Of a stretch of 60,638 nucleotides of DNA, positions 1 through 8,002 are shown piece by piece. Position 1 is the stretch's first letter, and every line of letters begins with the position of its first letter. Both the position numbers and the translations under genes were made by a program. Location: assembly GCA_045613545.1 (NCBI GenBank), contig JAZLBD010000017.1, forward strand, positions 1 through 60,638, read 5' to 3'. The notes beneath the pieces were generated by a model. That model was not told the DNA's origin. It did no database searches and worked only from the letters and a program-made list of their open reading frames with translations. This stretch comes from Scatosoma sp045613545. GTDB lineage: Bacteria > Bacillota > Clostridia > Christensenellales > Borkfalkiaceae.

Positions 1-453
1 GAAAAATATAAATACCCATATCTCTCAATCGACCACCTTAAAATGGGGTTGATTCGTAGCGGAAACACCAAACTCACTCCAATGAGCGACGATAAGGATT
101 TAACCGCATACTTATGGCCTATTGTTCGTGAAATGATTAAAACTGCAAATGAGAACAAGCAGAACTTAATTGTTGAAGGTTGCTATATTCCGTTTGATTG
201 GCAAAATGAATTTGACTCCGAATATCTTGAAAGCATCAAATATTTCTGCCTTGTAATGAGCGAGAAATATATCAGAAACCACTTTAATAACATAAAGAAA
301 TATGCAAATGCCATTGAAAATCGTTTGGATGATGAATGGTGTACAATGGAGAGTGTATTGGCAGATAATGCAGAAGTCTTGGCACTTGCGAAAAGACATA
401 ATTCAAACTATATTCTTATTGATGACCAATACGAAATCAAGATTGATTTATAA
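1..453 (+). CDS. P-loop kinase family protein (adenylate kinase / zeta-toxin-like), 5' partial
   Basis: The reading frame is open from base 1 and ends at TAA 451-453, so only the C-terminal 150 residues are present; the Walker A loop would lie upstream of the window. The stretch YPYLSIDHLKMGLIRSG, followed by LIVEGCYIPFDW, is typical of small AAA/adenylate-kinase-like or zeta-toxin-like P-loop kinases that phosphorylate a small molecule or nucleotide; the substrate cannot be told from this fragment. The first ATG (43) is internal to the domain and is not the start. The gene looks more AT-rich than the core genes that follow, and it lies next to a tRNA gene with a tRNA-tail repeat, which suggests accessory DNA (inference). 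A strong terminator follows it. Family fairly sure, function unknown. Confidence 0.6.
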   Translation, partial: EKYKYPYLSIDHLKMGLIRSGNTKLTPMSDDKDLTAYLWPIVREMIKTANENKQNLIVEGCYIPFDWQNEFDSEYLESIKYFCLVMSEKYIRNHFNNIKKYANAIENRLDDEWCTMESVLADNAEVLALAKRHNSNYILIDDQYEIKIDL

Positions 454-561
454 CGACAAATTCCAAATTATAAAGTTGTTAATCTTTGTAGGGGATTTTT
501 CAAAAGTGTAGCGCACTATACTTTGTAAACAAAGTTGTGTGTTTTGTAAAGCAAAAAAAGT

Positions 562-591
562 AAAGAGTAGCAAAATTTTGCTACTCTTTTT
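562..591 (+). terminator. Rho-independent terminator of the kinase gene
   Basis: AAAGAGTAGCAAAA pairs with TTTTGCTACTCTTT and is followed by a T run on the plus strand. It lies about 110 bp after the kinase stop codon. Confidence 0.85.
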
Positions 592-640
592 AATATTATA
601 AAAAATCCCTATAGGAAGAGCGGTTAGAGGGTGTTCTTGT

Positions 641-807
641 TGGCGCAGGAAGAGGGATTCTCGCCTTTAGCGACGCGCCCCGCTCCGCCATTATCAATGC
701 CGTCCTTTGCCGTCAAGTTATCTAAATCAAATCGTTACGACGGCAAAGCGTTTTACTCCCGTAAAACGGCTCCCACCCTCGAATCCCTCTTCTATGTCCC
801 TTCATAC
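641..807 (-). repeat. tRNA-tail element, tRNA-Ser copy
   Basis: Plus-strand order: 641-660 is an exact 20-nt copy of the 3' end of the neighbouring tRNA-Ser (same bases as 844-863). Hairpin 1 is TCGC(661-664)/GCGA(670-673). A C-rich CGCCCCGC follows. Hairpin 2 is CTTTGCCGTC(705-714)/GACGGCAAAG(739-748). Hairpin 3 is CGTTTTAC(749-756)/GTAAAACG(761-768). GGCTCC (768-773), 7 nt, then GAATCCCTCTTC (781-792) follow; the last is the perfect inverted complement of 649-660. The same order and spacing occur beside tRNA-Tyr at 58223-58359. Transcribed from the tRNA strand it would fold as a closed stem with three hairpins and end in GCGCCA like the tRNA. I know no named family for it. Confidence 0.75.
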
Positions 808-843
808 AAAAATAAGACAGGTTCAAATAACCTGTCTTATTTT
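808..843 (-). terminator. Terminator of tRNA-Ser
   Basis: On the minus strand AATAAGACAGGTT pairs with AACCTGTCTTATT and is followed by a T run, immediately after the tRNA CCA. It separates the tRNA from the tRNA-tail element downstream. Confidence 0.9.
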
Positions 844-932
844 TGGCGCAGGAAGAGGGATTCGAACCCCCGTGGGCTTTCACCCAAACGGTTTTCAAGA
901 CCGCCTCGTTATGACCGCTTCGATATTCCTGC
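844..932 (-). tRNA. tRNA-Ser (UGA)
   Basis: The minus strand folds as a class II tRNA. Acceptor GCAGGAA pairs with TTCCTGC, with discriminator G and encoded CCA at 844-846. The anticodon stem-loop GCGGT-CTTGAAA-ACCGT gives anticodon UGA, the variable arm is long (GGGTGAAAGCCC), and the T arm has GGTTCGAATCC. Its 3' 20 nt are copied exactly at 641-660. Confidence 0.95.
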
Positions 933-976
933 TTTTCTTCCCAAAACGGGGCTTTCTCCCCACGAACTTCCCTTTC

Positions 977-1005
977 ATTATAGAAAATTTTTTCTGCTTT
1001 GTCAA
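977..1005 (-). promoter_or_regulatory. Sigma-A promoter of tRNA-Ser
   Basis: Minus-strand TTGACA (1000-1005), 17-bp spacer, TATAAT (977-982), about 45 bp upstream of the mature tRNA 5' end. Both boxes match consensus. Confidence 0.85.
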
Positions 1006-1027
1006 TGATTTCAGCCTCCTTTTATAT

Positions 1028-1056
1028 AAAAAAAGAGGCTGATTTATCGCCTCTTT
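1028..1056 (-). terminator. Terminator of degV
   Basis: AAAGAGGC pairs with GCCTCTTT around a 9-nt loop, followed on the minus strand by a T run, a few bases after the degV stop codon. Confidence 0.85.
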
Positions 1057-1061
1057 CCTTT

Positions 1062-1937
1062 TTATCTATGACTGCCACGATAGAACAACGCAAGCGTTCC
1101 TGCTCCCGAATGACAACCGATGACGGGTCCTACGAATCCAACCACGATCTCGTGCCCGACAAACCGCTCTATAAGTAGTTTTTTAAGATATTCTACGTCT
1201 TCTAAGCAATCGCCGTGGCTAATAAAAATTTTGTCGCCTTTTTGCAAAGTTTCCGTTTCCACCATACGATCGACGAGCGCTTGAATGGATTTTTTTCGTC
1301 CCATGGATTTACCCACGCTCTTGAGCTTTCCCTCGTCCGACATATGCATAACCGGTTTGATTTTCAAAATCGAGCCGACGATCGCCACCGCGCCAGAAAT
1401 TCTGCCCCCTCTTTTCAAGTGGAATAAATTATCCACCGTGAAGTTGTGGCAAATATGTAATTTCAAGTCCTCCGCTAAAGCCTTAACTTCTTCTATACTT
1501 GCGCCCTCATCTGCCTTTTGGACTACGTAATCCAGCAACAATCCCTGCCCCATCGAGGCGCAAAGGCTATCTACCACCTCTATCTTGCAATGGGGATATT
1601 TCGCGGAAAGTTCTTTTTTTGCAACCAAAAAACTTCCCGCCGTCCCCGAAAGAGCGGAAGAAAAGGTTAAAATAAACACGTCCTCCCCTTTTTTTAGATG
1701 GGATTCCATATGCGTTTTCGCCGATTCACTCGTCACTTGATAGGTAGTCGGCATCGCGCCACCGCGAAGCGCCTCGTAAAACGCCTCGGGCGAGATTGCC
1801 TCCCCCTCTTCGCCGGCATAATTGACGTTTTGCATCGTAAAGCCGAGCTTTACGCAATCCACGTCGTGTTTCTCGTAATATTCACTCGTCATATCACAAG
1901 CCGAATCGGTTATAATCGCAAACTTTCTTTTTGACAT
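1062..1937 (-). CDS. DegV family protein (fatty-acid-binding, FakB type)
   Basis: 291 residues, the usual DegV length. The N-terminus FAIITDSACDMT, the mid motif LTFSSALSGT, the region SLCASMGQGLL and RGGRISG are the family's lipid-binding two-domain signature. DegV/FakB proteins hold a fatty acid and present it to the kinase FakA, giving acyl phosphate for phospholipid synthesis. A FakA gene is present at 5462-7105, so the two probably work together (inference). Start ATG at 1937 follows GCAGGAGGATAG. It is monocistronic, with its own promoter and terminator. Family call firm; choice of fatty acid unknown. Confidence 0.9.
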   Translation of the reverse strand: MSKRKFAIITDSACDMTSEYYEKHDVDCVKLGFTMQNVNYAGEEGEAISPEAFYEALRGGAMPTTYQVTSESAKTHMESHLKKGEDVFILTFSSALSGTAGSFLVAKKELSAKYPHCKIEVVDSLCASMGQGLLLDYVVQKADEGASIEEVKALAEDLKLHICHNFTVDNLFHLKRGGRISGAVAIVGSILKIKPVMHMSDEGKLKSVGKSMGRKKSIQALVDRMVETETLQKGDKIFISHGDCLEDVEYLKKLLIERFVGHEIVVGFVGPVIGCHSGAGTLALFYRGSHR

Positions 1938-1981
1938 TTTTCTATCCTCCTGCCCGAAAAACTTCGTTGCTTTTTGTCCCT

Positions 1982-2010
1982 ATTGTATTCCAACTTTTTC
2001 CAAAAAGCAA
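1982..2010 (-). promoter_or_regulatory. Promoter of degV
   Basis: Minus-strand TTGCTT (2005-2010), 17-bp spacer, TACAAT (1982-1987), about 45 bp before the start codon. The rest of the 1938-2156 gap is AT-rich and shows no other clear signal. Confidence 0.65.
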
Positions 2011-2156
2011 CCTACTCTTACTCTTTCTTTCTCTACCCTTATTTTGCCTCGCTCCACCGAACGTTTTTCTTCTCTACTCTTTCTTCCGATTTGTATATTT
2101 TTTCAATTTTTCTTGCGTAAATATAAATAATCCGTCTTTTTTTGTATAATTATCCG

Positions 2157-2396
2157 TTATTTTAAGACGTTGAATTTTTTGATACGGTTCGCTTCAAAAC
2201 GAATCGTCACCTCGTACCCCTCGTCGTTGCAGTCGATATCGAGCTTGGGCGGAGAGGTCAAAACGAAGTACTCTTCAAAGAGGCAGGCGAAGTCGCGTTC
2301 CACGAGCGCTTTGCACCCCTCCGAGAGAATGGATTTATCCGCCGAAATGACGTCTCTTGCGCGCAAGTACGCCTCTCTTTTTTCTTTCTTTTTCAT
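2157..2396 (-). CDS. minE: MinE-like cell-division topological specificity factor (candidate)
   Basis: 79 residues, 9 bp downstream of minD, with its ribosome site inside the end of minD (GGAGGC just before the minD stop). Length and layout fit MinE: a basic N-terminal helix (KKKEKREAYLRARDVI) like the MinD-activating region, then a helix-strand part (LFEEYFVL...LDIDCNDEGYEVTIRF) that lines up by eye with the dimerisation domain of E. coli MinE (ICKYVQID...DISILEL). MinE stimulates MinD ATPase and drives pole-to-pole movement of the division inhibitor. Sequence similarity is low, so the call leans on position and pattern; it could be another small MinD partner. No minC is present in this window. 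Confidence 0.55.
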   Translation of the reverse strand: MKKKEKREAYLRARDVISADKSILSEGCKALVERDFACLFEEYFVLTSPPKLDIDCNDEGYEVTIRFEANRIKKFNVLK

Positions 2397-2405
2397 AAAA
2401 TTCTA

Positions 2406-3149
2406 TTAGCCTCCCACAAAAAATTCCAAGATTCTTCGCCATACTCTCTTGTGTTTTTTCATCGGATCGTATAGTCTTTTTTTCTCGGAAGATAGGTTTT
2501 TCGCTAAGAAATAATACGGTCTCGTCGGCGCGATTTCCCGCAGATCTTCCCGTTCCGGCAAAACGCCGAGCAAAGGGATTTTCAGGAGAGCTTCCACCTC
2601 TTTCACGGATAACTCATCCCCCTCTTTTGCTCGATTGACCACGAGCGAGATCTCTTTCAAGCGGTAGCTTTTCAAGAGGGTAACCACCTTATCCCCGTCG
2701 CGAATAGACGATAAATTCGGCGTCGTGACGACGATCGCCTCTTCGGCGGACGCCACCGCGCGATGAAACCCCTCGTCGATTCCTGCAGGACAATCAATAA
2801 TGATAAAATCAAACGATGGGGAAAGCCCGTCCAATACGATTTTAAGCGACTGCGGAGAGACGTAGCGTTCGGGCGCGGAATGAGAGCTGGATAATAAGTA
2901 TAGATTTGGATAATCGGGAATACGGACGAGCGCTTGCTTCGCTCTACACCGTCCCTCAATCACGTCCACGATGTCGTAGGAAATCATATTTTCCACACCC
3001 GCCACGATGTCCGCGTTATTCAGTCCAAAATCGGCGTCGCAAAGCACCACCCTCGCGCCTGTCTTGGATAGACAGCAAGAAAGGTTGACGGCAATGGTCG
3101 TTTTTCCCACTCCGCCTTTCCCCGAAGTAATGACAATTTTCCTCGCCAT
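2406..3149 (-). CDS. minD: Septum site-determining ATPase MinD
   Basis: 247 residues from ATG 3149, which follows AAGGAGGCGGATT; a longer frame upstream has no ribosome site. The deviant Walker A GKGGVGKTT (near residue 10), DADFGLNNAD, the MinD signature YDIVDVIEGRC, the Walker B region IIIDCPAGIDEGF and VVTTPNLSSIRDGDKV all match MinD rather than ParA. MinD dimerises on ATP, binds membrane through a C-terminal amphipathic helix and recruits MinC. The C-terminus KHKRVWRRILEFFVGG is a plausible membrane-targeting helix. Forms an operon with the candidate minE downstream. No MinC neighbour is visible, so the effector must be elsewhere or different. Confidence 0.92.
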   Translation of the reverse strand: MARKIVITSGKGGVGKTTIAVNLSCCLSKTGARVVLCDADFGLNNADIVAGVENMISYDIVDVIEGRCRAKQALVRIPDYPNLYLLSSSHSAPERYVSPQSLKIVLDGLSPSFDFIIIDCPAGIDEGFHRAVASAEEAIVVTTPNLSSIRDGDKVVTLLKSYRLKEISLVVNRAKEGDELSVKEVEALLKIPLLGVLPEREDLREIAPTRPYYFLAKNLSSEKKRLYDPMKKHKRVWRRILEFFVGG

Positions 3150-3285
3150 AATCCGCCTCCTTTTTCCTCGTTTTGTTGCGGTGCAACTATAATTATATTC
3201 CATCACGACTGCCGTTTTTTGTCTAAAAAGGCGGAAATTTCCCTTTTATTTGCGAAAAAATAGCCCGTTCGTCCAAACGAGCGAA

Positions 3286-3325
3286 AAAAAAATACGGTCA
3301 CTCCTTCCAAGCGACCGTATTTTAT
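3286..3325 (-). terminator. Terminator of recG
   Basis: AATACGGTC pairs with GACCGTATT across a short loop, followed by a long T run on the minus strand, directly after the recG stop. Confidence 0.9.
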
Positions 3326-5332
3326 TCAGTTCAACACAATATCCTTTAGCGCTTTATATTTTCGTAACGCGGAGGCGCGAAGTTCTTCCGAATCAAGCCC
3401 CCGCTCGAACGTCTCGTCGCTCATTTTTTTCGCCGCGTAAATGACGTCGGGGGAATATTTCAAGTTTTTAATATCGGACACCATTTTACCGCTTTGCCTC
3501 GTACCAAAGAAATCCCCGCTCCCACGAAGCTCTAAATCCTTTTCGGCAATCCTGAACCCGTCCGTCGTCGATTTGAGGGTAGAGAGTCGCTCTTTCGCCA
3601 TATCCGTTTCCGAACCCATTAGCAAGAAACAATAACTCTTTTCGCTCCCTCTACCCACTCGTCCTCTAAGTTGGTGGAGTTGCGAAAGCCCGAATCGTTC
3701 GGCATTATAAATCGTCATAATCGTAGCGTTCGGAACGTCCACGCCTACTTCGATAACGGTGGTGGACACGAGGCAGTCGTACTCCTTTTCTTTGAAGCGT
3801 TGCATCACCTCGTTTTTCTCTTTGTCTTTCATTTTTCCATGCAACAACCCAAACCGAACGAACGGCATTCTGCCTTTCAATTCCTCGAAAAGCTCCTTGA
3901 CGCTCATCAGCGTACCCTCTTCGTCGTCCTCGATCTTCGAGCAAACGAAATACGCCTGTTTGCCTTTTTTGACTTCCGTGCCGATATACTCCAGCATATC
4001 GGCGTATTTATATTCGGGAATGATGCTCGTGGAAATTTCTTGTCGCTGTTTGGGTTTATCTAAAATCGTGGTGATATCCAAATCCCCGTACACGATAAGG
4101 GACAACGTGCGAGGAATCGGTGTCGCGCTCATTACGAGCATATCTACGCCCTGCCCCTTTTCCGCGAGCGCGTTTCGTTGCGCTACCCCAAAGCGGTGCT
4201 GTTCGTCGCAAACGATAAAGGAAAGGTTCGGGATTTCTACGTCCTCTTGCAAGATCGCGTGCGTACCGCATACAATATCTACCTCTCCGCGAGCGATCTT
4301 TTCTTTCGCCTCGCGCTTTTGCTTTGCCGTCATTCCCCCCGCTAGGTAGGCAACCGTGTAATCGGGGAAATATTTTTGCATAATTTTATAATTTTGCTCC
4401 GCCAAAACTTCGGTAGGCGAAAGGTACGCCGTCTTAAATCCGCTTTTCACCGCCATAAAGATACCGCAAAGCGCAACCGCCGTTTTACCGCTCCCTACGT
4501 CCCCTTGTAAAAGACGGTTCATATTGTGGGGAGACTTTACGTTTTCATAGATGTCGTTCACTGCCCGTTTTTGCCCGTCGGTAAACGTAAACCCAAACCG
4601 ATCGGAAAACTCTTTGACGTCTCCGCCCGTCACGTTGTATTTATGTTGTCGAACCTCTTCCTTTCCGCCTTTTATGAGCTTGAATGCGGAAATTAAAAGA
4701 AAGTATTCCTCCAAGGCAATTCGCTCGCTCGCCACCGCTTTTCGTTCCATATCGGGCGGGTTGTGTACGTCGAAATACGACTTCACGAGCGAGGGGAGAT
4801 TGTATTTTTCGAGCAAGGATTTGGGGATTACGCTTTCGATGTTTTCTTTGGTGAGAGCCTCCTTTACCGCGTCGCGAACAACCTTTTGCGAAAGCCCGCT
4901 CCTTAAGGAATACACGGGAGTAATGCCTTTTAAGCGATAGTTTTTATCGAGCGGTTCAAACGTCGGATTGACGACGGATACTTGCCCGAATTTATTCTGC
5001 ACGCGACCGTAAAAGAGATAGTCCCCCGCTTTGAGTTTTTGCGCGACGTAAGGCTGGTTAAACCACACCGCCGTAAAAGGAAATCCGTCTTGCGTGCAAT
5101 AGGCTTTCACCATTTTGGTGCGCATATGAAAATTGACGGGAGCAAGCCGATCTACCGAGCAAGCAATCAGCACCATCTCGTTATGATACGCGCGAGAAAG
5201 GGTCGCCCGTTCCGTTAAATCAAGATAGTTTCGAGGATAAAAACGAATCAAATCCCCCGTCGTTTTCACGCCGAGTTTTTCAAATAATTTTTCTCTTTTT
5301 ACGCCGATACTTTTCAGTGCTTTAATTTCCAT
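3326..5332 (-). CDS. recG: ATP-dependent DNA helicase RecG
   Basis: 668 residues, full family length. An N-terminal OB-fold wedge domain recognises branched DNA. It is followed by Walker A LLQGDVGSGKTAVA, motif II FIVCDEQHRFG, motif III MSATPIPRT and the C-terminal helicase block with QLHQLRGRVGRG. RecG reverses stalled forks and unwinds D-loops and R-loops. Start ATG 5332 has only a weak upstream site (CAGGT), but MEIKALKSIGVKREKLFEKLGV is a standard RecG beginning. In Bacillus recG follows yloU-yloV (asp23-fakA), and the same order is kept here. Confidence 0.97.
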   Translation of the reverse strand: MEIKALKSIGVKREKLFEKLGVKTTGDLIRFYPRNYLDLTERATLSRAYHNEMVLIACSVDRLAPVNFHMRTKMVKAYCTQDGFPFTAVWFNQPYVAQKLKAGDYLFYGRVQNKFGQVSVVNPTFEPLDKNYRLKGITPVYSLRSGLSQKVVRDAVKEALTKENIESVIPKSLLEKYNLPSLVKSYFDVHNPPDMERKAVASERIALEEYFLLISAFKLIKGGKEEVRQHKYNVTGGDVKEFSDRFGFTFTDGQKRAVNDIYENVKSPHNMNRLLQGDVGSGKTAVALCGIFMAVKSGFKTAYLSPTEVLAEQNYKIMQKYFPDYTVAYLAGGMTAKQKREAKEKIARGEVDIVCGTHAILQEDVEIPNLSFIVCDEQHRFGVAQRNALAEKGQGVDMLVMSATPIPRTLSLIVYGDLDITTILDKPKQRQEISTSIIPEYKYADMLEYIGTEVKKGKQAYFVCSKIEDDEEGTLMSVKELFEELKGRMPFVRFGLLHGKMKDKEKNEVMQRFKEKEYDCLVSTTVIEVGVDVPNATIMTIYNAERFGLSQLHQLRGRVGRGSEKSYCFLLMGSETDMAKERLSTLKSTTDGFRIAEKDLELRGSGDFFGTRQSGKMVSDIKNLKYSPDVIYAAKKMSDETFERGLDSEELRASALRKYKALKDIVLN

Positions 5333-5353
5333 TTTTTACCTGCATCTACGTTG

Positions 5354-5392
5354 ATAAAAAAAGCGGAAAAGGTGATCTTTCCCGCTTTTATC
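5354..5392 (-). terminator. Terminator of asp23-fakA, in the recG leader
   Basis: Minus-strand AAAAGCGGGAAAG pairs with CTTTTCCGCTTTT and is followed by a T run. The run ends about 24 nt before the recG start. If recG is driven from further upstream, this hairpin would sit in its leader; I see no certain recG promoter. Confidence 0.8.
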
Positions 5393-5461
5393 TTTTGTAT
5401 TCCCCGATTTTCGGGATTGTTTTTGATGTATATTTTATTGTATAAAATTATAATTATGCAA

Positions 5462-7105
5462 TTATTCCAAAGAGAGGATGTAATAGTAAACCGGTTGACC
5501 GCCGTTATGGAAATCCACGTCGCAATCGGGATATTTTTCTGCAATTTCACCGCAAAGCGCTTCCGCATCCTCTTCTTGCACCTCTTCACCGTAATAGAGG
5601 GTGATTACTTGGTGATTTTCCTCTTTCATGCGTCCGATAAGCGCAAGCACCGTTTCGTTGACCGAGGTGGATTTTGCCAAAATCTTTTTGTTGTCAAGCC
5701 CGATGATATCCCCCTCTTTGATCGAGAACCCATTCATCGTCGTGTCGCGGACCGCATGAGTGACTTGACCGGCTTTTACGTTGTCGAGGGCGTGGATCAT
5801 ATTCGTTTTGTTTTCTTCCGCGCTCACTTCCGGATTAAACTCAAGCGCCGCTACGAAGCCCTGGGGAACGTTTTTCGTAGGAATTACGTGAATTGTTCTG
5901 TTTTCCACGAGATTTTTCGCTTGTTCCGCCGCCAAAATGATGTTTTTGTTGTTCGGGAACACGAAAATATGTTCTGCATTGATCTTTTGCGCCGCGGTTG
6001 CAATGTCACTTGCGGACGGGTTCATGGTTTGTCCGCCCTCAATCACTCGATCTACGAGCAAATCCTTGAAGATATCGGAAAGACCTTTGCCCGCACAGAC
6101 GGCAAGCATACCCATCTCTTTCTTTTCCGCTTCGAGTTTTGCTTTGAGTTGGCGGTTTTGTTCGAGCATGTTTTCAATCTTCGGGCGATCGAGTTCGCCG
6201 AGTTGCAAGGCATACGTCAAAGCAGCGCCGGGCGTATTCGTATGCACGTGAACTTTCACAAGCTCCAAATCGCCGATACAAATAACGCTATCGCCGATTC
6301 TCATCAATTTTTCGCGCAATTTATCAATATCGGAAAGGGTCGTGCTCTTTTTCAAATTGATGATGAAAAATTCCGTGCAATACGCGTATTGAATTTCCCC
6401 TAAATCGAGGTTGATGATATCGGAATTATCGCCGAATTCGTCTTGAGGCGAGCCTTCTGCTTGCAAATCAATTTCCGTGCTAACCTCTTCACCCGTCACG
6501 GAAGCAAGGAACCCTTTGAAAATGGTCATAAGTCCCATACCACCACTGTCGACGACGCCTGCCTTTTTCAAGACGGGCAATAAAGTGGGCGTGAGCGCCA
6601 GCGCTTGGTCGCCCGCTTCCACGACGTCCGCAAAGAATTCTTCAAACGTTTTCTTTTTCGAAGCGACTTTGCTTGCGTGTTCGCTCATCATACGAATAAC
6701 GGTTAAAATCGTACCTTCTTTTGGTACGGACACCGCGCCGTAAGCAACTTTCGCACCGGCTTCCATAGCCTTTGCAAAGAGTTTGGTATCAAATTCCGTC
6801 CCGCAATCGCGAAGCACGGAACAAATCCCTTTCAAAATTTGCGAGAGGATAACCCCCGAATTCCCTCTTGCGCCTTTCAAAGCGCCTTTGGAAATACTGT
6901 TGCAAACTTCCGTAAACGAGTTGGAAGAGCAAGCTTTCATTTCATTCACCGACGATTGCATCGTGAGCGACATATTCGTTCCCGTATCACCGTCCGGTAC
7001 GGGGAAAACGTTGAGGGCGTCCACTTTACTGCGGTTGTTTTCCAGCAGTTTTGCGCCCGTTAAAATCATTTTGCGAAACTCGACGCTATTTATTGTTTTT
7101 TGCAT
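5462..7105 (-). CDS. fakA: Fatty acid kinase catalytic subunit FakA (DAK2 domain, YloV type)
   Basis: 547 residues from ATG 7105, chosen because AAGGAGCATGTAGA precedes it; an ATG seven codons earlier would include the ribosome site in the coding region. The N-terminal DhaL/DAK2 domain holds the nucleotide and Mg loop NVFPVPDGDTGTNM and RGARGNSGVILSQ; the middle and DegV-like C-terminal domains are present. FakA phosphorylates fatty acids bound to FakB/DegV proteins. It is downstream of asp23, as in Bacillus yloU-yloV, with an 83-bp gap. A DegV protein is encoded at 1062-1937. Confidence 0.92.
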   Translation of the reverse strand: MQKTINSVEFRKMILTGAKLLENNRSKVDALNVFPVPDGDTGTNMSLTMQSSVNEMKACSSNSFTEVCNSISKGALKGARGNSGVILSQILKGICSVLRDCGTEFDTKLFAKAMEAGAKVAYGAVSVPKEGTILTVIRMMSEHASKVASKKKTFEEFFADVVEAGDQALALTPTLLPVLKKAGVVDSGGMGLMTIFKGFLASVTGEEVSTEIDLQAEGSPQDEFGDNSDIINLDLGEIQYAYCTEFFIINLKKSTTLSDIDKLREKLMRIGDSVICIGDLELVKVHVHTNTPGAALTYALQLGELDRPKIENMLEQNRQLKAKLEAEKKEMGMLAVCAGKGLSDIFKDLLVDRVIEGGQTMNPSASDIATAAQKINAEHIFVFPNNKNIILAAEQAKNLVENRTIHVIPTKNVPQGFVAALEFNPEVSAEENKTNMIHALDNVKAGQVTHAVRDTTMNGFSIKEGDIIGLDNKKILAKSTSVNETVLALIGRMKEENHQVITLYYGEEVQEEDAEALCGEIAEKYPDCDVDFHNGGQPVYYYILSLE

Positions 7106-7188
7106 TCTACATGCTCCTTTTTTCAAACGTTATTATAGTGCGAAAGCACCCAAAAACGGCGCAAGGAAAACCTCTTGCACCTAAATGA

Positions 7189-7539
7189 TCAGAGTTTAAC
7201 TCCGATTACGTTTACATTGATGGTGGCGACAATCATACCCGTAAAGCTTTCCACTTTATACTTGATCGCCTCTTTCAAAGATTCCGCGACCGCGTTGATA
7301 GAAACACCGTACTTGATAATCACGTACACGTCAATATAAATCTTATTCCCAGCAGTCGTCACTTTCACACCGCGACCGCCTCTATCCTTTTTTAAGAGTT
7401 CGGATAAACTGTCGGTAAAACGACGAGAAACCATTTCCACGATCCCGTAGCTTTCCATTGCGGTATGCGACGCGACCTTAGCGATGGCTAAATCCGATAT
7501 TGAAATTTTGCCGTAAGCATTGCTCGTATTAACAGACAT
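7189..7539 (-). CDS. Asp23/Gls24 family envelope protein (YloU type)
   Basis: 116 residues from ATG 7539. The TTG 15 bases earlier overlaps the ribosome site GGAGAAAG, so it is not the start. The family pattern is clear: ISDLAIAKVASHTAMESYGIVEM near the N-terminus, then GVKVTTAGNKIYIDVYVIIKYGVSI and a C-terminal VESFTGM followed by VNVNV-like strands. Members are cytoplasmic proteins linked to envelope homeostasis. Its fixed position upstream of fakA points to a role tied to membrane lipid supply (inference). Own promoter at 7565-7593, divergent from rpmB. Confidence 0.9.
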   Translation of the reverse strand: MSVNTSNAYGKISISDLAIAKVASHTAMESYGIVEMVSRRFTDSLSELLKKDRGGRGVKVTTAGNKIYIDVYVIIKYGVSINAVAESLKEAIKYKVESFTGMIVATINVNVIGVKL

Positions 7540-7564
7540 ATTTACTTTCTCCAATTTCTCTTTT

Positions 7565-7593
7565 ATTTTACACTATTTATTTGATTTTGGCAA
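7565..7593 (-). promoter_or_regulatory. Promoter of asp23-fakA
   Basis: Minus-strand TTGCCA (7588-7593), 17-bp spacer ending in an extended TGTG, TAAAAT (7565-7570), about 25 bp before the asp23 start. Confidence 0.75.
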
Positions 7594-7652
7594 GTAAAAT
7601 TTTTCATTTTGTAAATATTTTTTATTTTTTTCTATATTTGGCTCGTTTTTAA

Positions 7653-7681
7653 TTGCTTTTTCCCTAAAATCGTGCTATATT
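7653..7681 (+). promoter_or_regulatory. Promoter of rpmB
   Basis: TTGCTT (7653-7658), 17-bp spacer, TATATT (7676-7681). It leaves a leader of about 80 nt before rpmB. Confidence 0.7.
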
Positions 7682-7768
7682 ATTTATGCTTGTTTCAACT
7701 AGCGGTCTTTCCGCGTGAAAACAACGCGGAATACATTGAGGAAATAATATCCCGACGGAGGTGTCAAT

Positions 7769-7951
7769 ATGTCTAGAGTATGCAGTATCTGCGGAAAAGG
7801 TCCCGCAAGCGGTAATAACGTAAGCCACTCCAACCGCAAGACGAGAAGAGCGTTCAAAGTGAATGTACAAAAAGTTTCTTATGTCGAGAACGGTAAAGAA
7901 GTGAACGGCTACGTCTGCACGAGATGTTTGAAGAAAGCGGACCGCGCGTAA
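7769..7951 (+). CDS. rpmB: 50S ribosomal protein L28
   Basis: 60 residues, normal L28 length. Two CxxC pairs (VCSICG near the start and VCTRC near the end) form the zinc-binding L28 type, with SHSNRKTRRAFKVNVQKV in between. Start ATG 7769 follows GGAGGTGTCAAT. Encoded alone and divergent from asp23, the same arrangement as rpmB/yloU in Bacillus. Own terminator follows. Confidence 0.97.
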   Translation: MSRVCSICGKGPASGNNVSHSNRKTRRAFKVNVQKVSYVENGKEVNGYVCTRCLKKADRA

Positions 7952-7966
7952 AACCAAAAAAGAAAA

Positions 7967-8000
7967 CAAGACTGTTTCCAAAGGGAAACAGTCTTTTTCT
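7967..8000 (+). terminator. Terminator of rpmB
   Basis: AAGACTGTTTCC pairs with GGAAACAGTCTT and is followed by TTTTTC on the plus strand. It sits between convergent genes and may also slow transcription from the minus strand. Confidence 0.88.
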
Positions 8001-8002
8001 TT

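Noticed and set aside
641..932. Calling the tRNA-Ser repeat a simple integrase attachment-site duplication
   Set aside because: The 20-nt direct copy would fit, but the inverted inner copy, conserved hairpins and the same layout at tRNA-Tyr need another explanation; no integrase gene is in the window.
631..1042. Two plus-strand frames of 111-125 codons over the tRNA-Ser locus
   Set aside because: They run through the tRNA-tail element and tRNA-Ser in the wrong direction, without ribosome sites.
5351..6403. A 350-codon plus-strand frame opposite fakA
   Set aside because: Overlaps the fakA gene and its terminator, no family character.
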